From Francisellaceae bacterium UBA6186 (GTDB lineage Bacteria > Pseudomonadota > Gammaproteobacteria > UBA6186 > Azoamicaceae), in NCBI GenBank assembly GCA_002422785.1, contig DITK01000030.1, positions 1-21,600 on the forward strand: DNA of 21,600 nucleotides, in the 5' to 3' direction. The notes under the pieces were generated by a model. That model made no database searches. It worked only from the letters and a program-made list of their open reading frames with translations, and was not told the DNA's origin. Shown one piece after another: positions 1 through 7,211 of the stretch. Made by a program: the position numbers and the translations under genes. Numbering within the stretch: position 1 is the stretch's first letter; every line of letters starts with the position of its first letter.

Positions 1-24
1 AAAAAATAATCCATAAAATGGGTG

Positions 25-804
25 TTATTGCTTGTGAACTAACAATTTAAGAGGATCGATCGGTTTACCTTTATATCTAACCTCAAAATGCAACAATACA
101 CTTTTGGCATCACTATCCCCCATAGTTGCTATTTGCTGGCCTTTTTTTACTTCTTGTTGCTCTTTTACTAAAATTTTTTCATTATGCGCATATGCACTTA
201 AAAAATCTTGATTGTGTTTAATAATAACCAAATTGCCATACCCACGTAAATTATTCCCACTATACACAACCTTACCATTGGCGGTGGACACGATTGGATC
301 TCCCCTGTTACCTGCTATACCCACACCATTAACTTTGCAAGGACCAGCAATGGTAAATGTTTTTACAATTTTACCTAATGCCGGCCACGCCCAATCCTTA
401 GAAATAGGATATTTTATTGAGTCTTCAGTATTTTTAGATGCAGTTATTACTTTTTTAGTGACAGCTGGCGGTACAGCGGGTTTTACAGGATATATAATAC
501 TATTTTTAGCTACCGGAACATGCTGCGGTGATCTGGTTTTTAGCACCAACCGTTGTAATTTATTATGATCTACTAAAATTAACTTTCGCCCTTTATTTAT
601 GGCATAAGGGAATTTAATACAATTAATTTTAGCCAAATGTTCCAATCTAAGATTATGCTTTTTTGCTACAGAATATAAAGTATCACCTTTTTTTACCACA
701 TGATACTTAATGTATTTATGATTTTTATAACTACATCCAAATAAACTACAGCTGATTGAAGCTATAAGACCAAAACTTACCAAATAATCAAAAAAATTTT
801 TCAC
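25..804 (-). CDS. nlpD: NlpD-type lipoprotein, LysM + degenerate LytM (M23) domain
   Basis: Envelope lipoprotein that in known gammaproteobacteria activates the amidase AmiC during septal peptidoglycan splitting. The N-terminus is a hydrophobic signal (about 5-23) ending in a lipobox-like LFGC with Cys24. A LysM domain follows (about 33-78, with KKGDTLYSVAKKH), then a Pro/Val-rich linker and an M23/LytM domain (about 140-255). The stretches NLRGYGNLVIIKHN, SAYAHN and LLHFEVRYKGKPIDP are characteristic of NlpD. The zinc-binding His/Asp of active M23 peptidases is replaced (GVGIAG), so it should be a regulator, not an enzyme. The 259-residue length is somewhat short for the family. The start is GTG, overlapping the yqaA stop by 4 bases (GTGA). 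It is the last gene of the surE-yqaA-nlpD run. In many gammaproteobacteria rpoS follows; only 24 bases remain before the window edge, so this cannot be tested here. Confidence 0.93.
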   Translation of the reverse strand: MKNFFDYLVSFGLIASISCSLFGCSYKNHKYIKYHVVKKGDTLYSVAKKHNLRLEHLAKINCIKFPYAINKGRKLILVDHNKLQRLVLKTRSPQHVPVAKNSIIYPVKPAVPPAVTKKVITASKNTEDSIKYPISKDWAWPALGKIVKTFTIAGPCKVNGVGIAGNRGDPIVSTANGKVVYSGNNLRGYGNLVIIKHNQDFLSAYAHNEKILVKEQQEVKKGQQIATMGDSDAKSVLLHFEVRYKGKPIDPLKLLVHKQ

Positions 805-1382
805 AACTTATAAAAAACATAACCTAATATTAATAAAATGAATGCTACGAATAATATGCTACCATGTTTAGCAAAACAAGAACGACAAAACTTGTCAATT
901 TTATTACCATTAAATTTCATTAAACTGGAAACCATAAAAAACCTAAGGCCTCGGCCAACAATAGATCCCATAATAAATCCAAATAAATTAAATTTAAAAA
1001 TACCAGCACCAACAGTAAATACTTTATATGGTATTGGCGTTGCCCCTGCCAATACTACTGCCCAAAAACCCCAATCATCAAATAATTTTTTAACCGCTAC
1101 ATATAAAGCGTTATATCCTAATTTATCAATAAATTGCAGCATAACTGGTTCCAGCAAAACTCCTAAAAAATAACCAAAAATACCACCAAACACTGAAAAT
1201 AACGTAGCAAGTAATGCATATTGCCAAGCGGATTTTGGTTTAGCAATCGACATCGGTGCTAACATTACATCTGGTGGAATAGGGAAAAATGAAGATTCAG
1301 CAAAACTAAGTATTGCTAAAAAAACTGGAGCACGACGATGTATCGCCCACTTCATAGTCATATCATATAACATCGCTAACAT
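801..1382 (-). CDS. yqaA: YqaA/DedA-family (VTT domain) inner-membrane protein
   Basis: Multi-pass membrane protein of the SNARE-associated/VTT (DedA) superfamily, members of which are implicated in lipid-carrier translocation and membrane homeostasis; the exact substrate of the YqaA branch is unknown. The 193-residue sequence shows the branch motifs FAESSFFPIPPDVMLAP (about 27-43), GATPIPYKVFTVGAG (about 113-127) and GRGLRFFMVSS (about 143-153), with hydrophobic segments at about 56-76, 105-125, 130-150 and 174-191. The gene overlaps the surE stop by 7 bases and the nlpD start by 4 bases, so translation is probably coupled. A second ATG three codons in (1373) is an equally possible start. 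The position between surE and nlpD is where pcm or yqaA occurs in related gammaproteobacteria. Confidence 0.88.
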   Translation of the reverse strand: MLAMLYDMTMKWAIHRRAPVFLAILSFAESSFFPIPPDVMLAPMSIAKPKSAWQYALLATLFSVFGGIFGYFLGVLLEPVMLQFIDKLGYNALYVAVKKLFDDWGFWAVVLAGATPIPYKVFTVGAGIFKFNLFGFIMGSIVGRGLRFFMVSSLMKFNGNKIDKFCRSCFAKHGSILFVAFILLILGYVFYKL

Positions 1383-2185
1383 GGTTGATTATCTATAAAT
1401 GAATATTGTAAATCCTCAGCCCAATTACTCACTAATTCCATATGTAGGTGGTTGGTAAGATCCATTTTTAATGGCGTAATTGACACATAACCCTGATGAA
1501 TAGCTTCAAAATCTGTGCCACTACCTGCATCTTGGGCACTACCTGCAAGCCCTATCCAATAACCAACTTTACCACGAGGATCTGACATTTTGATCATATC
1601 CTGTGCTTGATGACGACTTCCTAAACGGGTAATTTTATAGCCTTTAATTTTATTATAAGGAATATCTGGAATATTAACATTGAGGATAGTATCTTGTGCA
1701 AGTGGCTTTTTGATAATGTGCTGTATTATACTCTTAGCCACCATCCCAGCAGTATTATAATGCTTACCATCCCCAGCCAAAGACATGGCAACCGATGGGA
1801 AACCTAAAAATCTCCCCTCAGTAGCGGCAGCCACTGTACCAGAATATAACACATCATCACCCAAATTAGCCCCGTTATTAATACCGGCCACTACCATATC
1901 AGGATCAGCAAAATTCTTTAAAAAATCTTGGCAAGTTAGCGCATAATGCACGCAATCTGTAGGCGTACCATCTACCAAGGTAAAACCATTTTCTAGCTCC
2001 ATAGGATAAATAGGTTTATTCAAGGTAAGAGATTTACTAGCTGCACTACGATCCCTATCCGGAGCTATAACTTTAACCACTGCTATTGATTTTAATGCCT
2101 CGTATAAGGTGCGCAATCCAGGAGCATATACACCGTCATCGTTACTTAGCAAAATTTTCATTGGTCTATTTTTAGTGTTTTTCAT
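1376..2185 (-). CDS. surE: 5'/3'-nucleotidase SurE
   Basis: Metal-dependent nucleoside monophosphatase of the cytoplasm, linked to stationary-phase survival in enterobacteria. Diagnostic motifs are present: LLSNDDGVYAPG (12-23) with the metal ligands Asp16 and Asp17, APDRDRSAAS with Ser47, and VVAGINNGANLGDDVLYSGTVAAA (98-121) with the Asn ligands. Length fits the family (about 250-270). The annotated start gives 8 residues before the usual family start MKILLSNDDG (ATG at 2161). Neither start has a strong Shine-Dalgarno; the upstream one lies 7 bases from the ftsB stop, favouring coupled translation. No pcm gene (isoaspartyl methyltransferase), the frequent partner of surE, is present downstream. 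Confidence 0.96.
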   Translation of the reverse strand: MKNTKNRPMKILLSNDDGVYAPGLRTLYEALKSIAVVKVIAPDRDRSAASKSLTLNKPIYPMELENGFTLVDGTPTDCVHYALTCQDFLKNFADPDMVVAGINNGANLGDDVLYSGTVAAATEGRFLGFPSVAMSLAGDGKHYNTAGMVAKSIIQHIIKKPLAQDTILNVNIPDIPYNKIKGYKITRLGSRHQAQDMIKMSDPRGKVGYWIGLAGSAQDAGSGTDFEAIHQGYVSITPLKMDLTNHLHMELVSNWAEDLQYSFIDNQPC

Positions 2186-2192
2186 AATTATT

Positions 2193-2465
2193 TCACTCTA
2201 TAACTCTATAATAAATTTCGTCTTTTTTAATCATCCCAAAATTTACCCTAGCATGCTCTTCAATTATATTGGGATTTTGTTTTAGCAATTTTATACTATA
2301 CAATAATTTTGCATTCCTGATTTTTAGATCATTCAATTCTATTGATTCTTGTTTATTTAACTTATTTATTTTAATAAGACCATAAATACCATCTGGCCTA
2401 AACCACAATTTAAACTGTAATACTAAAGACACAGTAGTTAATAATAGGATAGCTATTTTATTCAT
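2193..2465 (-). CDS. ftsB: Cell division protein FtsB
   Basis: Small bitopic septal-ring protein that forms the FtsQ-FtsL-FtsB subcomplex. A short cytoplasmic N-terminus and one membrane helix (about 4-20, ending LQFKLWF, the gamma/beta-type FtsB signature) are followed by a coiled-coil segment (about 28-66) and a conserved C-terminal patch, IIEEHARVNFGMIKKDEIYYRVIE. At 90 residues it is slightly shorter than E. coli FtsB because it lacks the tail. It starts 6 bases after the eno stop, the classic eno-ftsB pairing, and ends 7 bases before surE. In many gammaproteobacteria ispD follows ftsB; here surE does. Confidence 0.93.
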   Translation of the reverse strand: MNKIAILLLTTVSLVLQFKLWFRPDGIYGLIKINKLNKQESIELNDLKIRNAKLLYSIKLLKQNPNIIEEHARVNFGMIKKDEIYYRVIE

Positions 2466-2471
2466 GCTTTA

Positions 2472-3776
2472 TTATAATATCATTTTTTCTATTTTTAATA
2501 GGCGATTATACTTAGATATTCTCTCCGAACGACAAACTGAACCTGTCTTAATTTGAGTAGCGTAAGTACCAACTGCTAAATCTGCTATAAAACTATCTTC
2601 TGTCTCCCCAGAACGATGAGAAATTATATAATTATAATCATTTTGCCTAGCTAATTTAATTGTAGTAAAAGTTTCTGATAAAGTCCCAATCTGATTTGGT
2701 TTAATTAAAATAGCATTGGCAACTTTGTGATTAAGTTTGGTATTCGATTGCACTATATGCTCAAAAATCTTAGGATTAGTTACAAATAAATCATCACCTA
2801 TTAATTGAATTTTGTGTCCAAGTTGTTTAGTAAGTTCTTGCCACCCGATTAAATCATCTTCAGCTAAACCATCTTCTATTGAAATAATCGGATAATTGTT
2901 TGTCCAGCTAATTAACTTTTTTATAAACTGCTCAGTAGTTAATCTATTATTTTCTATAATATAATAGCCTTGTGCAAAAAATTCATTAGCTGCCACATCT
3001 AATGCTAGTGCCACATCTTGGTTGGCAACCAAACCCGCTTGTTCGATCGCTAATAAAATATAATCTAGGGCTTGTTCGTGGCAACTTAAATTGGGTGCAA
3101 AACCACCTTCATCACCAACGGACGTAGCTAATTTATGTTGTTTTAAAATAACTTTTAGAGCATAAAAAATTTCCACTGAAAATCGTAAGGCTTCTGTAAA
3201 ATTTGGTGCCCCAACTGGCACTATCATAAATTCTTGCACCGATAAATTATTATCAGCATGCACCCCTCCATTAATAATATTAATTAATGGAGTTGGTATA
3301 AAAAAAGATTTTGACTGTGTTAATTGCGCATTATCTATATGAACAGTATGATATTTTCCATAAGTATAAATATTTTCTAAATATTTATACAATTCTAATT
3401 TATGATAATTAGCACCAGCTCTAGCTACAGCTAAAGACACAGCTAGCATAGCGTTGGCTCCTAATTTAGCTTTGTTGCAGCTGCCGTCTAATTGAATCAA
3501 TAAGTTATCTATAGCAAGCTGATCCTCGATAGGAATATTTAATAAAGCCGGTTGAATTTGATCTGTAATATTTGATATGGCTTTAAGAACTCCTTTACCA
3601 AAATAACGCTGCAAATCGTTATCTCTTAATTCTAGGGCCTCTTTTTTCCCAGTAGATGCGCCAGAGGGAACTTTGGCTACACCGCTTACCTCGGTTAAAA
3701 AAACTTCAACTTCAATAGTTGGATTACCTCTAGAATCTAGTATTTCTATAGCTTTAATTGCTTTAATTTTGTTCAT
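2472..3776 (-). CDS. eno: Enolase (2-phosphoglycerate dehydratase)
   Basis: Glycolytic enzyme converting 2-phosphoglycerate to phosphoenolpyruvate. All hallmark segments are present: EILDSRGNPTIEVEV, PSGASTG, NIINGGVHADNN, VQEFMIVPVG, VGDEGGFAPN, ALDVAANEFF, SIEDGLAEDD, IGDDLFVTN, LIKPNQIGTL (catalytic Lys), SHRSGETED and QIKTGS. The start chosen is the ATG giving MNKIKAIKAIEILDSRG, matching the family N-terminus; an in-frame ATG at 3791 would add 5 residues, and neither has a convincing Shine-Dalgarno. Two oddities: about 15 extra residues between ELYKYLENI and FIPTPLINIINGG compared with E. coli, and a C-terminus that stops soon after LLKIEKMIL, lacking the usual tail of about 20 residues. 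It is preceded by an AT-rich inverted repeat and followed closely by ftsB. Confidence 0.97.
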   Translation of the reverse strand: MNKIKAIKAIEILDSRGNPTIEVEVFLTEVSGVAKVPSGASTGKKEALELRDNDLQRYFGKGVLKAISNITDQIQPALLNIPIEDQLAIDNLLIQLDGSCNKAKLGANAMLAVSLAVARAGANYHKLELYKYLENIYTYGKYHTVHIDNAQLTQSKSFFIPTPLINIINGGVHADNNLSVQEFMIVPVGAPNFTEALRFSVEIFYALKVILKQHKLATSVGDEGGFAPNLSCHEQALDYILLAIEQAGLVANQDVALALDVAANEFFAQGYYIIENNRLTTEQFIKKLISWTNNYPIISIEDGLAEDDLIGWQELTKQLGHKIQLIGDDLFVTNPKIFEHIVQSNTKLNHKVANAILIKPNQIGTLSETFTTIKLARQNDYNYIISHRSGETEDSFIADLAVGTYATQIKTGSVCRSERISKYNRLLKIEKMIL

Positions 3777-3797
3777 GCTTGCATTTAACAATGATTT

Positions 3798-3821
3798 TAA
3801 GTTTTTATCAATAAAAACTTA
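3798..3821. repeat. Perfect inverted repeat in the eno leader
   Basis: Two 11-base arms (3798-3808 and 3811-3821) are exact reverse complements separated by 2 bases (CA). The site falls between the stop codon of the upstream hydratase gene and the eno start. The arms are almost all A/T (one C:G pair each) and no GC-rich stem or U-tract follows, so it is not a typical intrinsic terminator. A regulator binding site or an mRNA hairpin is possible; chance formation in AT-rich DNA is the alternative. Confidence 0.5.
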
Positions 3822-3826
3822 GTGAA

Positions 3827-4591
3827 TTAATTTTTATTTAAAAATTTACCAATTAATAATTGAGCATTGTTAGATACTCTTAAATCGGCAATAATTTGAG
3901 AGCAAAGATCTAATTTTTCGATAGAAATTTTTGGTTCCTTACGACGTAACAATTTTTTAGCGACTATTATGCCGTCCCCATCTAAAGATAATATATTATC
4001 TATATTGTCTAATACCGCTTGTGGCAATAAATTAGTTGCCACTATTTCGTGCACTAACCCGCACATATACGCTTGTTCAGAAGTAAATGGTTTGGCTGTT
4101 AACATGAAGTATTTAGCAAAACTAATTTGCATAACCTGAAATACAAATTCACTAATGATAGCAGGTGCCAAACCTAGTTTTACTTCAGAAAAACAAAATT
4201 TGCTGTTTTCGGCGGCAATTACTATATCCGCACAGGCAACCAAACCAATCCCACCACCATAAATATTACCTTGTACTGCACAAATAACTGGTTTATCTAT
4301 ATTGTATAGCAACAACAACATATTTGCTAAATATTTCACATCTTGTAAATTTTGTTCTTTGGTATAATTAATAGCATTTTTCATCCAGTTTAGATCACCA
4401 CCAGATGAAAAATGCTTTTCTTTCGTTGTGATAATTAATAATTTGATCCCAGGATCTTGAGAGACTTGTTTAAAATGTTGGGTTAATTGCATAATCATAT
4501 CTATATCCAGAGAATTGTAAGTTTCTGGTTGATTCAAGATAATTGTCGCAACTTGATCTTTATGGCTAAGATTAAATAATAATTTTGACAT
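3827..4591 (-). CDS. Enoyl-CoA hydratase/isomerase family protein, methylglutaconyl-CoA hydratase-like
   Basis: Crotonase-fold enzyme of 254 residues. The oxyanion-hole segments are HFSSGGDLNWMK (60-71) and NIYGGGIGLVACADIVIAAE (109-128); the catalytic glutamate is most likely Glu136 in FCFSEVKLGLAPAIIS (132-147). DLNWM, GLVACADIVIA and SEVKLGL resemble the LiuC/AUH branch, which hydrates 3-methylglutaconyl-CoA in leucine breakdown. No other leucine-degradation gene lies in the window, so substrate assignment is an inference from motifs. The start ATG shares a base with the nrdG stop (TAATG), implying coupled translation with nrdDG. A general short-chain enoyl-CoA hydratase is the main alternative. 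Confidence 0.88.
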   Translation of the reverse strand: MSKLLFNLSHKDQVATIILNQPETYNSLDIDMIMQLTQHFKQVSQDPGIKLLIITTKEKHFSSGGDLNWMKNAINYTKEQNLQDVKYLANMLLLLYNIDKPVICAVQGNIYGGGIGLVACADIVIAAENSKFCFSEVKLGLAPAIISEFVFQVMQISFAKYFMLTAKPFTSEQAYMCGLVHEIVATNLLPQAVLDNIDNILSLDGDGIIVAKKLLRRKEPKISIEKLDLCSQIIADLRVSNNAQLLIGKFLNKN

Positions 4592-5238
4592 TAAGACTCC
4601 ATATCAGCATTATAATTATTTAATTCTTGATTAACACAACCCTTGGTTCTAAATTTTTGAATGGTATAATTATATGCTCCCATATGTTGTAAAGTATCTT
4701 GTATAACTGTAACTTGTTGAGTATTCAGCAGCTTTGGATGCACTGTTGTTCTAAATTCAGCTGCAATCGAGCTTTCTACAATTAACTTAACGCTTTGCAT
4801 TGCCAGTTGACCACTGTTTGGCATAGTAGTAATTGATTGGTACTCTGTAAACGGTGCCTTAATATCCATGCCTACCCAATCTAGGTATGGCAATAATTGT
4901 TGTAGTCTATTAGGGTACATACCAGCCGTATGTAACCCAATCTTAAAACCTAAATTTTTAATATAACTTACAGCTTTAATTAGCCCCGTTTGGAAAGTCG
5001 GTTCTCCACCACTAAAGACCACAGCTTCCAACAAACCAACCCTCTTAATTAAAAAAGATGTTATATTTTCCCAGCGGTAATCACTATTTTTTGTTTTAGG
5101 AATTAACGCTGGATTATGACAATAGTGACAACGAAATGGACAACCCTGACAAAATATAACTGCAGATAAGTGGCTGGGAAAATCTATTGTTGTTAAGGGA
5201 ACAAATCCACCTATGTTAATTGGATCATGATTAATCAT
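4591..5238 (-). CDS. nrdG: Anaerobic ribonucleotide reductase activating protein (radical SAM)
   Basis: Radical-SAM activase that uses a [4Fe-4S] cluster and S-adenosylmethionine to install the glycyl radical on NrdD. The N-terminal segment GGFVPLTTIDFPSHLSAVIF leads into the cluster motif CPFRCHYC (CxxxCxxC; Cys33, Cys37, Cys40), followed by the SAM-binding VVFSGGEPTFQ and downstream HTAGMYP and DWVGMDIKAPF. At 215 residues, with this N-terminus, it belongs to the longer NrdG type found next to NrdD of the Thermotoga/Neisseria kind, not to the short E. coli form. Its ATG overlaps the nrdD stop by 4 bases (ATGA), so the pair is translationally coupled, and it runs directly into the crotonase-fold gene. 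Confidence 0.94.
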   Translation of the reverse strand: MINHDPINIGGFVPLTTIDFPSHLSAVIFCQGCPFRCHYCHNPALIPKTKNSDYRWENITSFLIKRVGLLEAVVFSGGEPTFQTGLIKAVSYIKNLGFKIGLHTAGMYPNRLQQLLPYLDWVGMDIKAPFTEYQSITTMPNSGQLAMQSVKLIVESSIAAEFRTTVHPKLLNTQQVTVIQDTLQHMGAYNYTIQKFRTKGCVNQELNNYNADMES

Positions 5239-7055
5239 GCTGGCTCTTTAAAGCACTCCCTCTCTTTATATTCCCCCTGTTTACCACGATTAAATTCGGA
5301 AACTGGTCGAATATATCCCATAACCCTAGTATAAATTTCACAAAGCTGGCGATCTTCACCACAAATTGGACAATATTTTTGCTCGCCATCAATATACCCA
5401 TGAACTGGGCACACAGAAAAAGTAGGGGTGATAGTAATATAAGGCAATTTAAAATTTTCTAAAACTTTTTTAATAAATTTTTTACATACTTCGCCGCTAG
5501 ATAGTTGTTCATTCATATAAAGATGCAACACCGTACCACCGGTATATTTGGTTTGTAATGCATCTTGTTTTTCCAAAGCGGCGAATGGATCCTGGGTATA
5601 ATTTACTGGTAATTGCGAAGAATTAGTATAATAAGGATTATCATAAGTGCCAGCTTGCAATATGCCTTTAAATCTTTTTTGATCTTCTTTAGCAAATCTA
5701 TAAGTAGTACCTTCAGCAGGTGTTGCTTCCAAATTATACATATTACCAGTTTGTTCTTGAAACATAACCATCTTACTTCTAATATGATCTAAAAATTCGC
5801 AGGCAAACATCTCGCCATACTCATCTGCAATATTATGCTTATCGTCGGTAAAATTACGGATCATTTCATTAATACCATTAACTCCGATAGTTGAAAAATG
5901 ATTACGAAAAGTACCTAAATATCGCTTAGAATAAGGAAATAATCCTTGATCCATAAATTCTTGCACAACTTTTCTTTTTATTTCTAAACTTTGTTTCGCA
6001 AGTTCTAATAATTTATCTAATTCTTTATATAAAATATCCATATTTTTATATAAATATCCGAGTCTTGCACAATTAATAGTTACAACACCTAATGAACCTG
6101 TTTGTTCGGCAGAACCAAACAAACCATTACCACGTTTTAATAATTCAGTTAAGTTAAGTTGTAATCTGCAACACATAGAACGAATCATATTTGGCTTTAA
6201 ACTAGAGTTAACAAAATTCTGAAAATAAGGAATGCCATATTTTGCAGTCATAGCAAATAATTGTTGTGCATTTTCACTATCCCAAGGAAAATCATTAGTA
6301 ATATTGTAAGTTGGGATTGGGAAAGTAAATATGCGACCCTTGGTATCACCAGTAGTCATGACTTCTATATAGGCTTTATTGATCATATCCATCTCTACCT
6401 GTAAATCACCGTAAGTAAATGGCATCTCTGTTCCTGCAATAATTGGATGTTGATTTTTTAAATCTTCAGGACATATCCAATCAAAAGTTAAATTAGTAAA
6501 TGGAGTTTGCGTACCCCACCTAGATGGTACGTTCAAATTGAAAATTAATTCTTGCATGTTTTGTTTGACAGTTTCGTAATTTAAATTATCCACTCGGATA
6601 AATGGTGCCAAATATGTATCAAAAGAACTAAATGCCTGAGCTCCAGCCCATTCATTTTGTAATGTACCTAAAAAATTAACTATTTGACCTACAGCACTAG
6701 AAAAATGTTTGGCAGGCCCTGCCGCAACTTTTCCTGGCACCCCATTAAATCCTTCTGTTAATAAGTTACGCAGTGACCAACCAGCGCAATAACCCGCCAA
6801 CATGTCTAAATCATGGATATGAAAATCAGCGTTCCTATGAGCATTAGCGATGGCTTGTGGGTAAATACTGCAAAGCCAATAATTAGCAATTATTTTACCA
6901 GATGTATTTAAAATTAACCCACCCAGGGAGTAACCTTGATTAGCGTTAGCTTTAACTCGCCAATCTTCTCGAGATAAATATTCATTAACGGTATCAACCG
7001 GATTAATCATTGTTACTTTTTTTTCTAATTCAGCCAACTTTAAATTTATCGACAT
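5235..7055 (-). CDS. nrdD: Anaerobic ribonucleoside-triphosphate reductase (class III), no ATP-cone
   Basis: Oxygen-sensitive glycyl-radical enzyme reducing ribonucleotides to deoxyribonucleotides. Residue numbers use the ATG at 7055, chosen because an AGAGGTGA Shine-Dalgarno precedes it by about 10 bases; an in-frame extension to 7121 would run into the operator region. Seen: ADFHIHDLDMLAGYCAGWSL with the probable thiyl Cys90, an MCCRLQLN segment, a C-terminal zinc site (Cys549, His552, Cys562, Cys565), and RVMGYIRPVSEFNRGKQGEYKER carrying the radical glycine, probably Gly591. The protein (606 residues) begins almost directly with the catalytic core, so the N-terminal ATP-cone of E. coli NrdD is absent. 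Sequence style is closer to Thermotoga/Neisseria NrdD than to the E. coli enzyme. First gene of the nrdD-nrdG unit; an NrdR-type control region lies upstream. Confidence 0.95.
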   Translation of the reverse strand: MSINLKLAELEKKVTMINPVDTVNEYLSREDWRVKANANQGYSLGGLILNTSGKIIANYWLCSIYPQAIANAHRNADFHIHDLDMLAGYCAGWSLRNLLTEGFNGVPGKVAAGPAKHFSSAVGQIVNFLGTLQNEWAGAQAFSSFDTYLAPFIRVDNLNYETVKQNMQELIFNLNVPSRWGTQTPFTNLTFDWICPEDLKNQHPIIAGTEMPFTYGDLQVEMDMINKAYIEVMTTGDTKGRIFTFPIPTYNITNDFPWDSENAQQLFAMTAKYGIPYFQNFVNSSLKPNMIRSMCCRLQLNLTELLKRGNGLFGSAEQTGSLGVVTINCARLGYLYKNMDILYKELDKLLELAKQSLEIKRKVVQEFMDQGLFPYSKRYLGTFRNHFSTIGVNGINEMIRNFTDDKHNIADEYGEMFACEFLDHIRSKMVMFQEQTGNMYNLEATPAEGTTYRFAKEDQKRFKGILQAGTYDNPYYTNSSQLPVNYTQDPFAALEKQDALQTKYTGGTVLHLYMNEQLSSGEVCKKFIKKVLENFKLPYITITPTFSVCPVHGYIDGEQKYCPICGEDRQLCEIYTRVMGYIRPVSEFNRGKQGEYKERECFKEPA

Positions 7056-7089
7056 AATGATACTTTCACCTCTCATTTTACAGTTATAT

Positions 7090-7105
7090 ATACTATATAC
7101 TGTAT
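7090..7105. promoter_or_regulatory. NrdR-box-like operator, proximal
   Basis: The 16 bases match the NrdR box consensus acaCwAtATaTwGtGt at 13 positions; the core CTATATACTG matches 9 of 10. NrdR is the (d)ATP-sensing repressor of ribonucleotide reductase operons and binds two such boxes about 31-33 bp apart. A partner sits 32 bp away at 7122. Confidence 0.55.
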
Positions 7106-7121
7106 TCCCTATGCTACTCAA
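7092..7121 (-). promoter_or_regulatory. Candidate nrdD promoter
   Basis: On the minus strand a -35-like TTGAGT (7121-7116) is followed after 18 bases by a -10-like TATAGT (7097-7092). The -10 element coincides with the nearer NrdR-like box and the second box lies just upstream of the -35, the arrangement expected for repression. The nrdD start lies about 37 bases downstream. Assigned by eye in AT-rich DNA, so only moderately sure. Confidence 0.4.
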
Positions 7122-7137
7122 CTACTGTATATCGAAT
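7122..7137. promoter_or_regulatory. NrdR-box-like operator, distal
   Basis: Weaker NrdR-like box, core CTGTATATCG (8 of 10 core positions; about 10 of 16 overall). Its core starts exactly 32 bp from the core of the proximal box, i.e. three helical turns, which is the usual NrdR spacing and the main reason for calling it. Confidence 0.45.
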
Positions 7138-7211
7138 TAAATTGTTTATTGGATGAAGTAGGTTTTTAATCGTGCTATGGCAAACATTTTAACATTGACA
7201 ACATTTACACC

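Noticed and set aside
1..14. Possible start of a next minus-strand gene (ATG at 14, reading MDYF), perhaps rpoS
   Set aside because: Only four codons are visible and there is no Shine-Dalgarno; rpoS is suggested only by usual gene order after nlpD.
212..568. Open frame of 118 codons on the plus strand
   Set aside because: Lies antisense to nlpD, whose protein has clear LysM and LytM domains; the plus-strand translation has no family features and no Shine-Dalgarno.
838..1173. Open frame of 111 codons on the plus strand
   Set aside because: Antisense to the yqaA gene; its composition is what the reverse of a membrane protein gene gives.
7056..7121. Longer nrdD start at 7121
   Set aside because: The extra 22 residues would be encoded by the promoter and operator-like DNA, while a good Shine-Dalgarno precedes the ATG at 7055.
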